Below, in pieces: positions 33,919 through 45,270 of a DNA stretch of 64,000 nucleotides. Within the stretch, counting starts at the first letter, position 1. Each line of letters opens with the position of its first letter. This DNA is from Amycolatopsis regifaucium (GTDB lineage Bacteria; Actinomycetota; Actinomycetes; Mycobacteriales; Pseudonocardiaceae): positions 62,001 through 126,000 of the forward strand of contig NZ_LQCI01000010.1 of the NCBI RefSeq assembly GCF_001613935.1. The letters run 5' to 3'. Position numbers and translations under genes: made by a program. The notes under the pieces were generated by a model. It ran no database searches and was not told where the DNA came from. It was given only the letters and a program-made list of their open reading frames with translations.

Positions 33919-35291
33919 CCGCCGCGATCGCGGGCTCCACCCGGCGCGTCACGGTGGTGACACCGCGGGCGCGCGTCGACGTGGCGCTGCCGCAGCAGAG
34001 CACGTTCGCCGAACTGGTCCCGCAGCTCGTCCGGCTCGCGGGCGCTTCGGGGCAGGCGTCGGCCGAGCATCCGGGCTGGGTGCTGTCGCGGCTCGGCGGC
34101 GCTCCGCTGGCGCTCGGGCTCACGGTCGCCGCGGCGCAGGTACGCGACGGTGAAGTGCTGCACCTGACCCCGCGGGAACGCCCGCGGGGCCCGCTGCTGT
34201 TCGACGACGTCGTCGACTCGATCGCCAGCGTCGCCGAGTCGGGCCCCGGCCGCTGGGGTCCGGCGGTGGCGCGCAAGGCGGGCATCGTCGCGTCGGTGGT
34301 GCTGCTGCTCGCCGGTGGCCTGCTCGTGCAGGCGGCCGCGTCGGGCAGTGTGCTGGCGCCGATCGGGACCGGGTTGCTCGCGCTGGTCCTCGTGCTCGGC
34401 GGTGGCGCGCTGAGCCGCGCGTACGGTGACGCGGAGGCCGGTGCCGCCGGTGCGCTCGCCGGGGTCGGTGCCGCGCTGCTGGCCGGGATGTCGGTCCTGC
34501 CGCCGCATCCGCTGTTCTCGCTGTCGGCGGGACCGCTGGCCGCCGGACTCGCCGTCGTGACCGTGTACGGCGTGATCGCGGCCGTTTCGGTGGCGGACCG
34601 GCTGCCGTGGTTCGTCGCGGTGACGGTTTCCGCCGGGCTCGGCGCGATCACCACCGCCATCACCCTGCTGGCCGAGGTCCGCGCGGTTTCGGCGGCCGCG
34701 GTGGTCGCCGTCGTGGCGACGGCGCTGGCCGCGGTGGCGCCGATGCTGGCGCTGCGGCTCGGCAGGCTGCCGCTGCCCCGGGTGCCCGACGACATGGACG
34801 CGTTCCGCGCCGACGAGAACCCCTCGCTCGGCGAGGACATGGTCGGCGGCACGACTTACGCGCAGGCCTTGCTGACCGGCCTGCTCGTCGCGCTCGGGCT
34901 GGTCGTGGTCTCGGCTTCGGTGGTGCTGTCGTCTTCCGGCGGGGCTTGGGAGGCGGGCTTGTGCGCGCTGCTGGGACTGGCGCTGATGTTGCGCTCGCGC
35001 GCGTTCGCCGGTCGCTCGCAGCGGGTCGTGCTCATCGGTTTCGGCGCGGCGGCCTTGGCGGCCGCCGGTTTCTGGCTCGCCGCCGGCGGACCGCGCTCGT
35101 TCGTGTTCGGCGCGGGCTGTGCCGTCGTCGTCGCGGCGGGCGTCTGCCTCACCTACGCGACGCGCGTCGCGAAGGGACGCCGTTCTCCCTACTGGGCAAG
35201 GACTCTCGACATCATCGAGTTCCTGGTGCTGCTCTCGTTGATCCCGTTCGTGGGCATGATCGCCGGGGTCTACGAGGCCGTGCGCGGCTGA
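33915..35291 (+). CDS. eccD: Type VII secretion membrane channel component EccD
   Basis: 458 residues. Residues 1-95 form the cytosolic ubiquitin-like domain (RRVTVVTPRARVDVALPQQS, then LHLTPRERPRG); about eleven membrane segments follow, beginning at GIVASVVLLLAGGLLVQAA and ending LVLLSLIPFVGMIAGVYEAV, matching EccD. It dimerises in the inner-membrane ESX complex with EccB, EccC and EccE. Last gene of the plus operon, overlapping the YbaB-like gene by 4 bases and followed by a palindromic repeat and a terminator. Confidence 0.95.
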   Translation: MTAAIAGSTRRVTVVTPRARVDVALPQQSTFAELVPQLVRLAGASGQASAEHPGWVLSRLGGAPLALGLTVAAAQVRDGEVLHLTPRERPRGPLLFDDVVDSIASVAESGPGRWGPAVARKAGIVASVVLLLAGGLLVQAAASGSVLAPIGTGLLALVLVLGGGALSRAYGDAEAGAAGALAGVGAALLAGMSVLPPHPLFSLSAGPLAAGLAVVTVYGVIAAVSVADRLPWFVAVTVSAGLGAITTAITLLAEVRAVSAAAVVAVVATALAAVAPMLALRLGRLPLPRVPDDMDAFRADENPSLGEDMVGGTTYAQALLTGLLVALGLVVVSASVVLSSSGGAWEAGLCALLGLALMLRSRAFAGRSQRVVLIGFGAAALAAAGFWLAAGGPRSFVFGAGCAVVVAAGVCLTYATRVAKGRRSPYWARTLDIIEFLVLLSLIPFVGMIAGVYEAVRG

Positions 35292-35307
35292 CCACCCCTC
35301 GCCTCCC

Positions 35308-35374
35308 ACGCGTTTCGTCCTCTGAATGCGGTACTTGCCCCACACAACTACCGCATTCAGAGGACGAAATGCGG
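35308..35374. repeat. Dispersed palindromic repeat, copy 2
   Basis: Arms 35308-35333 and 35349-35374 around a 15-base loop, with only two mismatches at the outer ends. Outer arm GCGTTTCGTCCTCTGAATGC, where copy 1 has TTCAG in place of TTTCG; the change is matched on the other arm. It lies between the convergent eccD and eccE genes, just before a GC-rich terminator. Confidence 0.85.
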
Positions 35375-35389
35375 TGGATTTACGTTCGT

Positions 35390-35431
35390 GGAGGGCTCCT
35401 TCCCTACCCTCAGAGAGGAAAGGAGCCCTCC
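35390..35431. terminator. Bidirectional terminator between eccD and eccE
   Basis: GGAGGGCTCCTT (35390-35401) and AAGGAGCCCTCC (35420-35431) pair perfectly with an 18-base loop whose ends can pair further. It follows repeat copy 2 directly and lies 13 bases from the eccE stop. Confidence 0.75.
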
Positions 35432-35444
35432 GCGAACCGTCCCC

Positions 35445-36518
35445 TCAGTCCTCCAGGGCCAGTGGCAGGGTCCGCCGGACCGCCGCCGCGTGCCGTCCGT
35501 GCAGCGGAGCAACCGCGATCCCATGAGGCCGCACCGGCTCCGCTCCCGGCCGTCCGCCGACCCGGATGGTCACCTCGGACTTCTCACGCCCGCCAGGAGA
35601 ACGGTGCAGCGTGTACGAAGTCGCGGTGAACGCCGAACCGGGTACGTGAAGATCCAGTGTGCGCGCGAGATCCCGCTCCGACCGCGGCCGGTAGCAGACC
35701 TGCGAAGCGCCACCCCAGTCCCAGGATCGCCAGCCGTGCACCGGCGCGTCCTGGCCGCTGCCGAGCGCGACGCGCAGTTCCCGCGCCACCTCACCGGATT
35801 CGAGCACGGTGCTCTCGAATCCGGCCTCCGCCAACGAACCCATCAGCGCCAGTGCCGCGCATGCGGTGCTCCGCAGCGCGCCGAGTTCGCCGCCGCCGCG
35901 GGCTCGCGCCGCGATCGGCGCGTCCGCTGGCCGGTACCGGACGGCGAGCCAGCGGACCCGGAGCACCGACTGTCCATTGGGGACGGTCCAGGTCAGCAGT
36001 TGCGCACTGGACAGCGGGATCCCGGTGCTCGCGTAGGTCTCGCGCAGGATGCCGACCAGCGTGTCCGGCCCGGGTGACATCGCGCCGGGGGTGAGCCGCA
36101 CGATGGCGCTCCAGCCGTCGCCGACCTCGGCGACCCCGAACCGGTTGCCCGCGCGGTCGACGTGCTGGCGCACCCGGACGGGACCGGCGAGCCGGTGCAG
36201 CGGATCGGGGACTTCGCTCTTGTCGCGCCGCTTCAGCCGGTAAGCGGCCCAGGTGAGCAGCCACCCGGCGGCGTGGCGTCCGGCGAACCGGACCGACGTC
36301 GTCAGCACGAGGATGCCTGCCGCGACGATGATGCTGATCCGCGCCGGCTGCGGAATCCCGTCGACGGTGAAGGCCAGCAGGACGGCCATCCCGGCGATCT
36401 CCCAGAGCGCCGCCTGCAGCGGGCGGATCGGCAGCAGCCAGGGCAGCGGCGCCGTGCCCGCGGTGCCGCGAGCGGGCGCCTCTTCCGGGGCCGGGCGGGC
36501 CGGGGCGTCAACCGACAA
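35445..36518 (-). CDS. eccE: Type VII secretion component EccE
   Basis: 357 residues from TTG 36518, with GGAGGAGGGG seven bases upstream. After a Pro/Ala tail come two membrane segments (IAGMAVLLAFTVDGI, SIIVAAGILVLTTSVRF) and a large cytosolic domain (GVAEVGDGWSAIVRLTPG, LLTWTVPNGQSVLRVRWLAV, RTLDLHVPGSAF) as in EccE, the peripheral subunit of the ESX core complex. Convergent with eccD and divergent from eccB. Confidence 0.93.
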   Translation of the reverse strand: MSVDAPARPAPEEAPARGTAGTAPLPWLLPIRPLQAALWEIAGMAVLLAFTVDGIPQPARISIIVAAGILVLTTSVRFAGRHAAGWLLTWAAYRLKRRDKSEVPDPLHRLAGPVRVRQHVDRAGNRFGVAEVGDGWSAIVRLTPGAMSPGPDTLVGILRETYASTGIPLSSAQLLTWTVPNGQSVLRVRWLAVRYRPADAPIAARARGGGELGALRSTACAALALMGSLAEAGFESTVLESGEVARELRVALGSGQDAPVHGWRSWDWGGASQVCYRPRSERDLARTLDLHVPGSAFTATSYTLHRSPGGREKSEVTIRVGGRPGAEPVRPHGIAVAPLHGRHAAAVRRTLPLALED

Positions 36519-36665
36519 GGAATTCCCCTCCTCCGTGCACGCGCCCGACGGTAGTGCCCGCTCGCGCGCGGGAGGGCGTAAAAATTACCCTCACCGCAGA
36601 TCGCGGTCGGAACCTAACGTGAACACCCTCGATCGGGGCGGGTACGAACGGCGGGGGACGGGAGC

Positions 36666-38090
36666 GTGTGGACGCAGCGGGACCAGATCCAGGCCTACCA
36701 ATTCCTCCGCAGGAGACTGGTTTCGGCATTGGTCTCGGCGGACGCCAATCATCCCGTCGCCCCGAGCCGCAGACTGGTCATCGGGACGTTGTGCGGTCTC
36801 GGCGTCGCCCTCCTGATCACCGCCGTGTTCGGCGTGATCGGCCTGCTGAACCCCTCCGGCGGTAAGGACTGGCTGGCGGGCGGCAAGGTGATCGTCGAGG
36901 AGGAAACCGGCGCGCGGTACATCCTCGGCCAGGACGGCGCGCTGCATCCGGTGCTCAACTACGCCTCCGCGCGGCTGATGGCGGGCGGCAACGGCGATGC
37001 CACCGTCACCGTCCCCTCGGAGAAGCTCGCGAAGGCGCCGCGCGGCGCGCAGATCGGCATCCCAGGGGCCCCCGATTCGCTGCCCGCGGCCGCCGCGCTG
37101 GTGACCACGCCGTGGACGAGCTGCTCACGCACGACACAGGACGCGCCCGCGTCGGCCGAACCCGCGACGACGGTGCTCCTCGGCGCGCCCGCCGCCGGAA
37201 TCGACCTCCCGAGGGACCAGGCCGTCGTGGTCCGCGTCCCCGAGGGCGAGCGCTATCTCGTGACGGCGGGGCGCCGCTACAAGCTCACCCCGGAGGCCGC
37301 CGCGGCGCTGCAGTTCGACACCTATCCGGCGATCGCGGTGTCCTCCCGGTGGATCGGCACCGTCGCCGCCGGACGCGATCTGGCCTACCGCGCGGTCGAG
37401 GACGCCGGGCGGAGCGGTCCCCGGGTCGGTGACACCGCGACGAAGGTCGGTTCGGTGCTCGGCGTGATCGACGCGATGGCGTCGCCGGGCGACGCGACTT
37501 CGTACTACCTCGTCCACGCCGACGGACTCGAACCGATCGGCCAGACCGAGGCGAGCCTGCTGATCAACACACCGCAGAACGCCGACGCCTACACCGGCGT
37601 CCCGGCGCCCGTCGCGGTGCGCGCGGCCGACGTCGCCGCGGTGCCGAAGGTCGGCACGGCCAGGGCGGGCGGGGCCGATCCCGCGGAGTATCCGGACCGG
37701 ATCCCGCGAAAAGCGCCCGTTACCGGACAGTCCGTGACCTTGTGCGCGCAGGGTTCTCGAATCGTTATCTCCGCACAGGTCCCGTTGCCGCAAGGTGCGA
37801 AGGCGATCCCGGTGACGGCGCGTACGGACGCGTTGGTCGCCGATGAGGTTTTCGTACCTCCGTCGGGAGGTGCGGTGGTGACGGAATCCGGTTCCGGCAC
37901 GGTGTACGTCGTGACCGACACGGGGTCGAAGTACCCGGTGGCGAGTACCGAGGCACTCGCTTCGCTCGGATACGGCCAAGCCGGACGGCAACCGGTTCCG
38001 AATGGATTACTGGCACTGGTGCCGCGAGGGCCCGCGCTGGATCCGGCGCGGGCGGGCCGGACGGTGTCCTCGGCAGGTGGGACGGGGTGA
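36666..38090 (+). CDS. eccB: Type VII secretion component EccB
   Basis: 474 residues from GTG 36666. The start WTQRDQIQAYQFLRRRLVSA is the EccB cytosolic signature, followed by a single membrane helix (LVIGTLCGLGVALLITAVFG, residues 37-56) and a periplasmic domain with R-repeats (GARYILGQDGALHPVLNYAS, GERYLVTAGRRYKL, YYLVHADGLEPI, KYPVASTEAL). One Cys pair (TSCSR, LCAQG) fits the conserved disulfide. Divergent from eccE; overlaps the response regulator gene downstream. Confidence 0.96.
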   Translation: MWTQRDQIQAYQFLRRRLVSALVSADANHPVAPSRRLVIGTLCGLGVALLITAVFGVIGLLNPSGGKDWLAGGKVIVEEETGARYILGQDGALHPVLNYASARLMAGGNGDATVTVPSEKLAKAPRGAQIGIPGAPDSLPAAAALVTTPWTSCSRTTQDAPASAEPATTVLLGAPAAGIDLPRDQAVVVRVPEGERYLVTAGRRYKLTPEAAAALQFDTYPAIAVSSRWIGTVAAGRDLAYRAVEDAGRSGPRVGDTATKVGSVLGVIDAMASPGDATSYYLVHADGLEPIGQTEASLLINTPQNADAYTGVPAPVAVRAADVAAVPKVGTARAGGADPAEYPDRIPRKAPVTGQSVTLCAQGSRIVISAQVPLPQGAKAIPVTARTDALVADEVFVPPSGGAVVTESGSGTVYVVTDTGSKYPVASTEALASLGYGQAGRQPVPNGLLALVPRGPALDPARAGRTVSSAGGTG

Positions 38091-38827
38091 GCGGGAAAGT
38101 GCAGATGACTGAAGACAGGCCGGAGACCGACCGGGTCGACGTCGCGGTGATCGAAGACCATCCGTTGTACCGGCATGCCGTGGTCCGGGTCCTCACCGAG
38201 GCCGAAGGGATCGAACTCGGCGCGGTGGTCGATTCGGTCGCCAAGTTCCACGCCCACCCGCAACCGCCCGGCAGTGTGGTGCTGCTCGACCTCGGCCTGC
38301 CGGGGATCGCCGGGGCGGCCGCCGTACTGCAGGTGTGCGAACTGGGGCATCACGTGCTCGTGGTGTCCGCGCAGGCGGAATCCGAACAGGTGCTCGGCGC
38401 GATCGCCGCCGGTGCCAAGGGATTCCTGTCCAAGGACGTCGACGTCGACGAACTGCTGACCGCGATCAGGACGGTCGCGCAGGGCCGTGCCTACGTCTCC
38501 GCGGTGGTGGCCGGAATGATCATCAAGGACAACGCCGACCGGCCCGTGCCGGCCCCGGACGTCGCGCTCTCCGCGCGGGAGAAGCAGGTCCTGCGGCTGG
38601 TCGCCGCGGGCGAACGCGACGTCGACATCGCCCGCATCCTCGGTATCGGGGTCCGGACGGTGCGCGGTTATCTGGACCGGATCCGTGACAAACTCGGAGA
38701 GAGAAGGCGGGCCGGTCTGGTCCGCAAGGCCATCCAGCTCGGGCTCGCGTCTCCGTCGGAGGTGCCCGGCCCGTCTCGGCCGATCGCGCCCCGCGACGAC
38801 GCGGGCGGATTCGAAGGACGCCGGTGA
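38087..38827 (+). CDS. NarL/LuxR-type response regulator 1
   Basis: 246 residues from GTG 38087, overlapping the eccB stop (GTGA). Receiver domain with acidic pair E23-D24, phospho-acceptor D68 (VVLLDLGLPG) and conserved Lys in GFLSKDVD; C-terminal LuxR helix-turn-helix (LSAREKQVLRLVAAGERDVD, then IARILGIGVRTVRGYLDRIR). No sensor kinase is encoded nearby. Coupling to eccB suggests it controls the ESX locus or responds to it. It is clearly paralogous to the next gene. Confidence 0.93.
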   Translation: MSGKVQMTEDRPETDRVDVAVIEDHPLYRHAVVRVLTEAEGIELGAVVDSVAKFHAHPQPPGSVVLLDLGLPGIAGAAAVLQVCELGHHVLVVSAQAESEQVLGAIAAGAKGFLSKDVDVDELLTAIRTVAQGRAYVSAVVAGMIIKDNADRPVPAPDVALSAREKQVLRLVAAGERDVDIARILGIGVRTVRGYLDRIRDKLGERRRAGLVRKAIQLGLASPSEVPGPSRPIAPRDDAGGFEGRR

Positions 38828-39477
38828 ACGCAGACGAGCAGCCGAAACGCACCACACCGATCAACGTCGGGGTGATCGAAGACCATCCGTTGTACCGGGA
38901 CGCCGTCGCACGTGTCCTCACCGAAGCGCCCGACATCGCGCTGGGCGCCGTCGCCGACTCGGTCGCGCGGTTCGCCGTCCAGCAACAGCCTCCGGGCAGC
39001 GTCGTCGTGCTCGACCTGAAGCTGCGCGGCGTCCAGGACGCCGCGGCGGTCCTCGAAGTGGGGCAGATGGGGCACAAGGTGCTCGTGGTGTCCGCGCACG
39101 CCGAACAGCCCGAAGTGCTGGGCGCCATGCAGGCCGGGGCGAAGGGCTTCCTCTCCAAGGACGTCGACGGCGATGAGCTTCTGCGCGCCATCCGCACCAT
39201 CGCCGACGACAACGCGTACGTGTCGCCGACGCTGGCCGGGATGATCATCCAGGACAGCGAAGACCGGCACGCCGGTCCGAAGATCGTGCTGTCCGAACGG
39301 GAGAAGCAGGTCCTGCGGCTGGTCGCGGCCGGTGAACGGGACGTCGACGTGGCGGAGATCCTGAACATCAGCGTGCGGACGGTGCGGTCCTATCTCGACC
39401 GCATCCGGGACAAGACCGGGGAACGGCGGCGGGCCGGGTTCGTGCGGGTGGCGATCCGGGAAGGCCTGCTGCGCTAG
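38824..39477 (+). CDS. NarL/LuxR-type response regulator 2
   Basis: 217 residues from GTG 38824, overlapping regulator 1 by 4 bases. Receiver with E19-D20 and D64 (VVVLDLKLRG), Lys in GFLSKDVDGDEL, and a LuxR DNA-binding domain (LSEREKQVLRLVAAGERDVD, then VAEILNISVRTVRSYLDRIR). The two regulators are highly similar throughout (VIEDHPLYR, VLVVSA, REKQVLRLVAAGERDVD), so they arose by tandem duplication and may form heterodimers on one target. Followed immediately by palindromic repeat copy 3. Confidence 0.93.
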   Translation: MNADEQPKRTTPINVGVIEDHPLYRDAVARVLTEAPDIALGAVADSVARFAVQQQPPGSVVVLDLKLRGVQDAAAVLEVGQMGHKVLVVSAHAEQPEVLGAMQAGAKGFLSKDVDGDELLRAIRTIADDNAYVSPTLAGMIIQDSEDRHAGPKIVLSEREKQVLRLVAAGERDVDVAEILNISVRTVRSYLDRIRDKTGERRRAGFVRVAIREGLLR

Positions 39478-39482
39478 ATCCT

Positions 39483-39547
39483 CGCGTTCAGTCCTCTAAG
39501 TGCGGTAGTCGCCCCGCGCGACCACCGCGTTCAGAGGACTAAACGCG
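39483..39547. repeat. Dispersed palindromic repeat, copy 3
   Basis: Arms 39483-39506 and 39524-39547 around a 17-base loop. The left arm reads CGCGTTCAGTCCTCTAAGTG, the right arm complements CGCGTTTAGTCCTCTGAACG, so the arms differ at four positions. The TAG stop of the convergent SMP-30 gene lies inside the right arm; regulator 2 ends 5 bases before the left arm. Confidence 0.85.
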
Positions 39548-40435
39548 TGGCCCGGAGAAGTTCACCCGCAGCGTGTAGACCGAACTCGACGCGGTGATGA
39601 ACAGGTCGTTCCGTCGCGGCCCGCCGAAGGTCAGGTTCGAGCACACCTCGGGGACGAGCAGCTTCCCGATCCGCGTGCCGTCGGGTGCGAAGCAGTGCAG
39701 ACCGTCGTGCGCGGCGGCCCACACCCGGCCGGCGGCGTCCACCCGGACGCCGTCGAAGCCACCGGCGTCGCAGGTCGCGAAGATCGCGCCGCCGGAGAGT
39801 GTTCCGTCCTTCACCTCGAAAACCCTGATGTGACTGGGTTTCTGCCGCGTGTCCACGATGTGGAGCCGTGATTCGTCCAACGAGAACGCGAGCCCGTTCG
39901 GACGCGAGAAGTCGTCCGCGACGATGCGCACGGAGCCGTCCACCGGGTCGGCACGGTAGACGTGGCAGCCGCCGATCTCGCTTTCGGCCTGATGGCCTTC
40001 GTAGTCGCTGTCGATCCCGTAACTGGGGTCGGTGAACCAGATCGCGCCGTCCGAGGCCACGACGACATCGTTGGGGCTGTTGAACTTCTTGCCCTGATAG
40101 GTCTCCGCGAGCACGGTGGTGGTGCCGTCGTGTTCGGTGCGTGTCACCCGGCGGTTGCCCTGTTCGCAGCTGACGAGCCTGCCCTGCCGGTCGACCGTGT
40201 GCCCGTTGTGGAATCCGGCCGGTTCACGGAACACGCCGACCGCGCCCGTCGTCTCGTCCCAGCGCAGCACACGGTCGTTCGGGATGTCGCTGAAGACCAG
40301 GTACCGGCCGGCGGGGAAGTAGGCGGGCCCCTCGGTCCACCGGCAGCCCGTGTGCAGGCGCTGCATCCACTCGTCCCCGTTGACGCGGGCGAATCGTTCG
40401 TCGAGGACCTCGAAGCGCGCCTTGACCATGTCCAT
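39539..40435 (-). CDS. SMP-30/gluconolactonase-like hydrolase
   Basis: 298 residues from ATG 40435 with GGGGG five bases upstream. Six-bladed propeller family: metal-site residues lie in WTEGPAYFPAG (Glu), KFNSPNDVVVASDG (Asn-Asp) and FSRPNGLAFSLDESRL (Asn, Asp). Typical activity is hydrolysis of sugar lactones with a divalent cation. Cytosolic. Divergent from the Lrp/AsnC regulator with 69 bases between starts, which suggests control by it. Confidence 0.9.
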   Translation of the reverse strand: MDMVKARFEVLDERFARVNGDEWMQRLHTGCRWTEGPAYFPAGRYLVFSDIPNDRVLRWDETTGAVGVFREPAGFHNGHTVDRQGRLVSCEQGNRRVTRTEHDGTTTVLAETYQGKKFNSPNDVVVASDGAIWFTDPSYGIDSDYEGHQAESEIGGCHVYRADPVDGSVRIVADDFSRPNGLAFSLDESRLHIVDTRQKPSHIRVFEVKDGTLSGGAIFATCDAGGFDGVRVDAAGRVWAAAHDGLHCFAPDGTRIGKLLVPEVCSNLTFGGPRRNDLFITASSSVYTLRVNFSGPRV

Positions 40436-40504
40436 GTAAACCCCCAGTTGACTGAATAAGATATTGCAATCATCATGAGCCGCCGAACTTGATATGGTCA
40501 ACCT
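40436..40504. promoter_or_regulatory. Divergent promoter between lactonase and Lrp/AsnC genes
   Basis: Contains inverted GTTGAC (40447-40452) and GTCAAC (40497-40502), an internal ATTGCAAT palindrome at about 40473, and TATGGT (40493-40498) six bases before the regulator ATG, giving a leaderless regulator transcript. AT-rich inverted elements of this type fit an Lrp-family operator. Confidence 0.4.
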
Positions 40505-40993
40505 ATGGATGACGTAGATCGCATGTTGCTCACCGAGCTGCAGCAGGACGCGACTCAGGCGTACGCCGCGCTCGGGAAAACGGTCGGATTGTCGGCGGGC
40601 GCCGCGCACGAACGAGTCCGCAAACTGCGGGAGCAGGGCGTCATCCGGCGCACGACCGTCGACGTCGACCCGGCCGCGGTCGGCCGAGGGGTGATGGCGT
40701 TCGTGCTGGTCGAGGCCAACTCGTGGATGGGCGATTCGCCGACCAAGGCCGCACTGGAGGCGTTGCCGGAGGTGGTGGAGGCGCACGTCATCGCGGGGCC
40801 GGCCTCGCTGCTGGTGAAGGTGCGCACGCCGACCACCGAGGAACTGCAGGCGTCACTGCGCCGCCTGTACGCCATCGAAGGCGTCACCGGCACACAGACG
40901 ATCGTGGTGCTCGAATCCTTCTTCGAGCGATCAGTCGACGCTAAAGGCGACGGTTCGCCAGCGCCCCCGTCGCCGCCCGCGCCTTCCCGCTGA
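40505..40993 (+). CDS. Lrp/AsnC family transcriptional regulator
   Basis: 162 residues from ATG 40505. N-terminal helix-turn-helix (DRMLLTELQQDATQAYAALG, then LSAGAAHERVRKLREQGVIR) and a C-terminal RAM ligand-binding domain (VMAFVLVEANSW, VVEAHVIAGPASLLVKVRTP). The Pro/Ala-rich tail (DGSPAPPSPPAPSR) extends over the 3' end of the convergent nitrilase gene; the reading frames overlap by 53 bases. Likely regulates the divergent lactonase gene and itself. Confidence 0.93.
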   Translation: MDDVDRMLLTELQQDATQAYAALGKTVGLSAGAAHERVRKLREQGVIRRTTVDVDPAAVGRGVMAFVLVEANSWMGDSPTKAALEALPEVVEAHVIAGPASLLVKVRTPTTEELQASLRRLYAIEGVTGTQTIVVLESFFERSVDAKGDGSPAPPSPPAPSR

Positions 40994-41735
40994 CCGCCGG
41001 ATCGATGTCGAGGACCACCGTTTCCGGTCCGGCCCCCAGTCGCGCGTGGACGCGCCCGAAACCGTCGGACACCGTCGAGTAGCCGATCCCGGTCGGCGCC
41101 TTCGGGTTCACCTGAGTCCCGCTCGCGGCCGGATCCGCCTGCCCGCAGCCGAGGACCCAGCAGCCGGAGTCGAGCGCGCGGGCGCGCACGAGCACCTCCC
41201 ACTGCTCGCGTTTGCCCTCGCCCGCGCCCCAGGACGTCGGCACGAGGACGATGTCGGCCCCGTCGTCGGCCAGCTTCCGGAACAGTTCGGGGAAGCGGAT
41301 GTCGTAGCAGGTCGCGACGCCGAACGTGACCCCGTCGATCTCGAACGTGACCGGCGCCGTCCCCGGCGCGACCGTGTCGGATTCGGCGAATCCGAACGCG
41401 TCGTACAGGTGGATCTTGTCGTAGCCGAAGTGATGTCCGCCGCCGGTGACGAGCAGCGTGTTGCTCACGCGACCATCGGGCGACGGCGTGAACATGCCCG
41501 CCGCGATCACCACACCGTGCTCTTCGGCGATGGACGCCACAGTGGACGCCCACGGTCCGTCCAGCGGCTCGGCCAATGGTTTCAACGGGACCCCGAAGCG
41601 CGCCATCGTCGCTTCGGGGAAGACCACGATCCGCGCGCCGTCGGCCGCCGCGGCCGCCACGCCTTCGCGAATCAGCTTCAGGTTCGTTTCTGGACTCTCG
41701 GTCGCGGTGAGCTGGCACAACGCGATCCGCGGCAC
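40941..41735 (-). CDS. Nitrilase-superfamily carbon-nitrogen hydrolase
   Basis: About 264 residues from GTG 41735, chosen because AGGGAG lies six bases upstream; ATG 41750 is in frame. The catalytic triad is complete: E41 (VVFPEATM), K107 (GYDKIHLYD) and C143 (ATCYDIRFPEL). The closest type is the omega-amidase/Nit group (RFPELFRKLADDGADIVLVP then TSWGAG), which deamidates small alpha-keto amides. Cytosolic. Its 3' end overlaps the Lrp gene, and it is divergent from hisD. Confidence 0.93.
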   Translation of the reverse strand: MPRIALCQLTATESPETNLKLIREGVAAAAADGARIVVFPEATMARFGVPLKPLAEPLDGPWASTVASIAEEHGVVIAAGMFTPSPDGRVSNTLLVTGGGHHFGYDKIHLYDAFGFAESDTVAPGTAPVTFEIDGVTFGVATCYDIRFPELFRKLADDGADIVLVPTSWGAGEGKREQWEVLVRARALDSGCWVLGCGQADPAASGTQVNPKAPTGIGYSTVSDGFGRVHARLGAGPETVVLDIDPAVSGKARAATGALANRRL

Positions 41736-41807
41736 GGCGGTCTCCCTCATCGTGGGATCACTGGTCACCACCCCAGTGTGCCTGCTCGGGGCGATCCGGC
41801 CACCTCG

Positions 41808-41813
41808 TACCCT
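41808..41813 (+). promoter_or_regulatory. -10 box of hisD (leaderless)
   Basis: TACCCT ends six bases before the hisD ATG, so transcription should start at the ATG. The same arrangement precedes hisH and hisF. Confidence 0.45.
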
Positions 41814-41819
41814 TGAGCC

Positions 41820-44838
<3,019 letters not shown>

Positions 44839-44842
44839 CCCA

Positions 44843-44906
44843 CGCGTTTCGTCCTCTAAGTGCGGTTCTTGCGTGTGCAACTACCGCGTTCAGAGGACGA
44901 AACGCG
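44843..44906. repeat. Dispersed palindromic repeat, copy 4
   Basis: Arms 44843-44866 and 44883-44906, loop 16 bases. The outer arm is CGCGTTTCGTCCTCT as in copy 2, matched exactly by the right arm; four mismatches are confined to the inner AAGT/GAAC part as in copy 1. It lies between two co-directional genes, hisB and the 51-aa membrane gene, so it is not restricted to convergent ends. Confidence 0.85.
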
Positions 44907-44955
44907 GCGGTACCCGGGGGCCGGGCGGGCGCGGCCGTGTGGCAGGGTGACCGGC

Positions 44956-45111
44956 GTGAGTAACTCGACCATCGCCGTGCTGTTGTTCGCGCTCGGCGGC
45001 TTCCTGATCGGCGGCGTCTACGCGACCTGGAAGAGCGTCAAGTTCCTGGCCGTCATCCTGGGCATCGGCGCGCTCCTGGCGATCGGCGGCGCCATCGCCT
45101 GGCTGGCCTAA
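44956..45111 (+). CDS. Small membrane protein downstream of hisB
   Basis: 51 residues from GTG 44956 (GTG 44947 possible); GGCAGGG upstream. Two membrane helices, TIAVLLFALGGFLIGGVYAT and FLAVILGIGALLAIGGAIAW, joined by a KSVK turn, and almost nothing else. Not recognised as a named family. A small membrane protein of this kind after hisB would fit a his-linked accessory role, but the function is unknown. Confidence 0.7.
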   Translation: MSNSTIAVLLFALGGFLIGGVYATWKSVKFLAVILGIGALLAIGGAIAWLA

Positions 45112-45225
45112 GACACGAGTCCGGGCAAACCGCCGGTGATCCAAGCGGTGGGCCTCCGGTCCAACGGCGGGGGCGCGCTGTTCGACCGGCTGGTTCTCGG
45201 CCGTACCGAAGCGGATCTGTGAAGC

Positions 45226-45267
45226 ACGGGAGCCTTTCCCCATGGGGCAGCGGGGAAAGGCTCCCGT
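45226..45267. terminator. Strong bidirectional terminator
   Basis: ACGGGAGCCTTTCCCC (45226-45241) and its exact complement (45252-45267) form a 16-base stem with a 10-base loop, 3 bases from the convergent MMPL gene stop. The region 45112-45225 before it holds no gene. Confidence 0.85.
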
Positions 45268-45270
45268 CCG

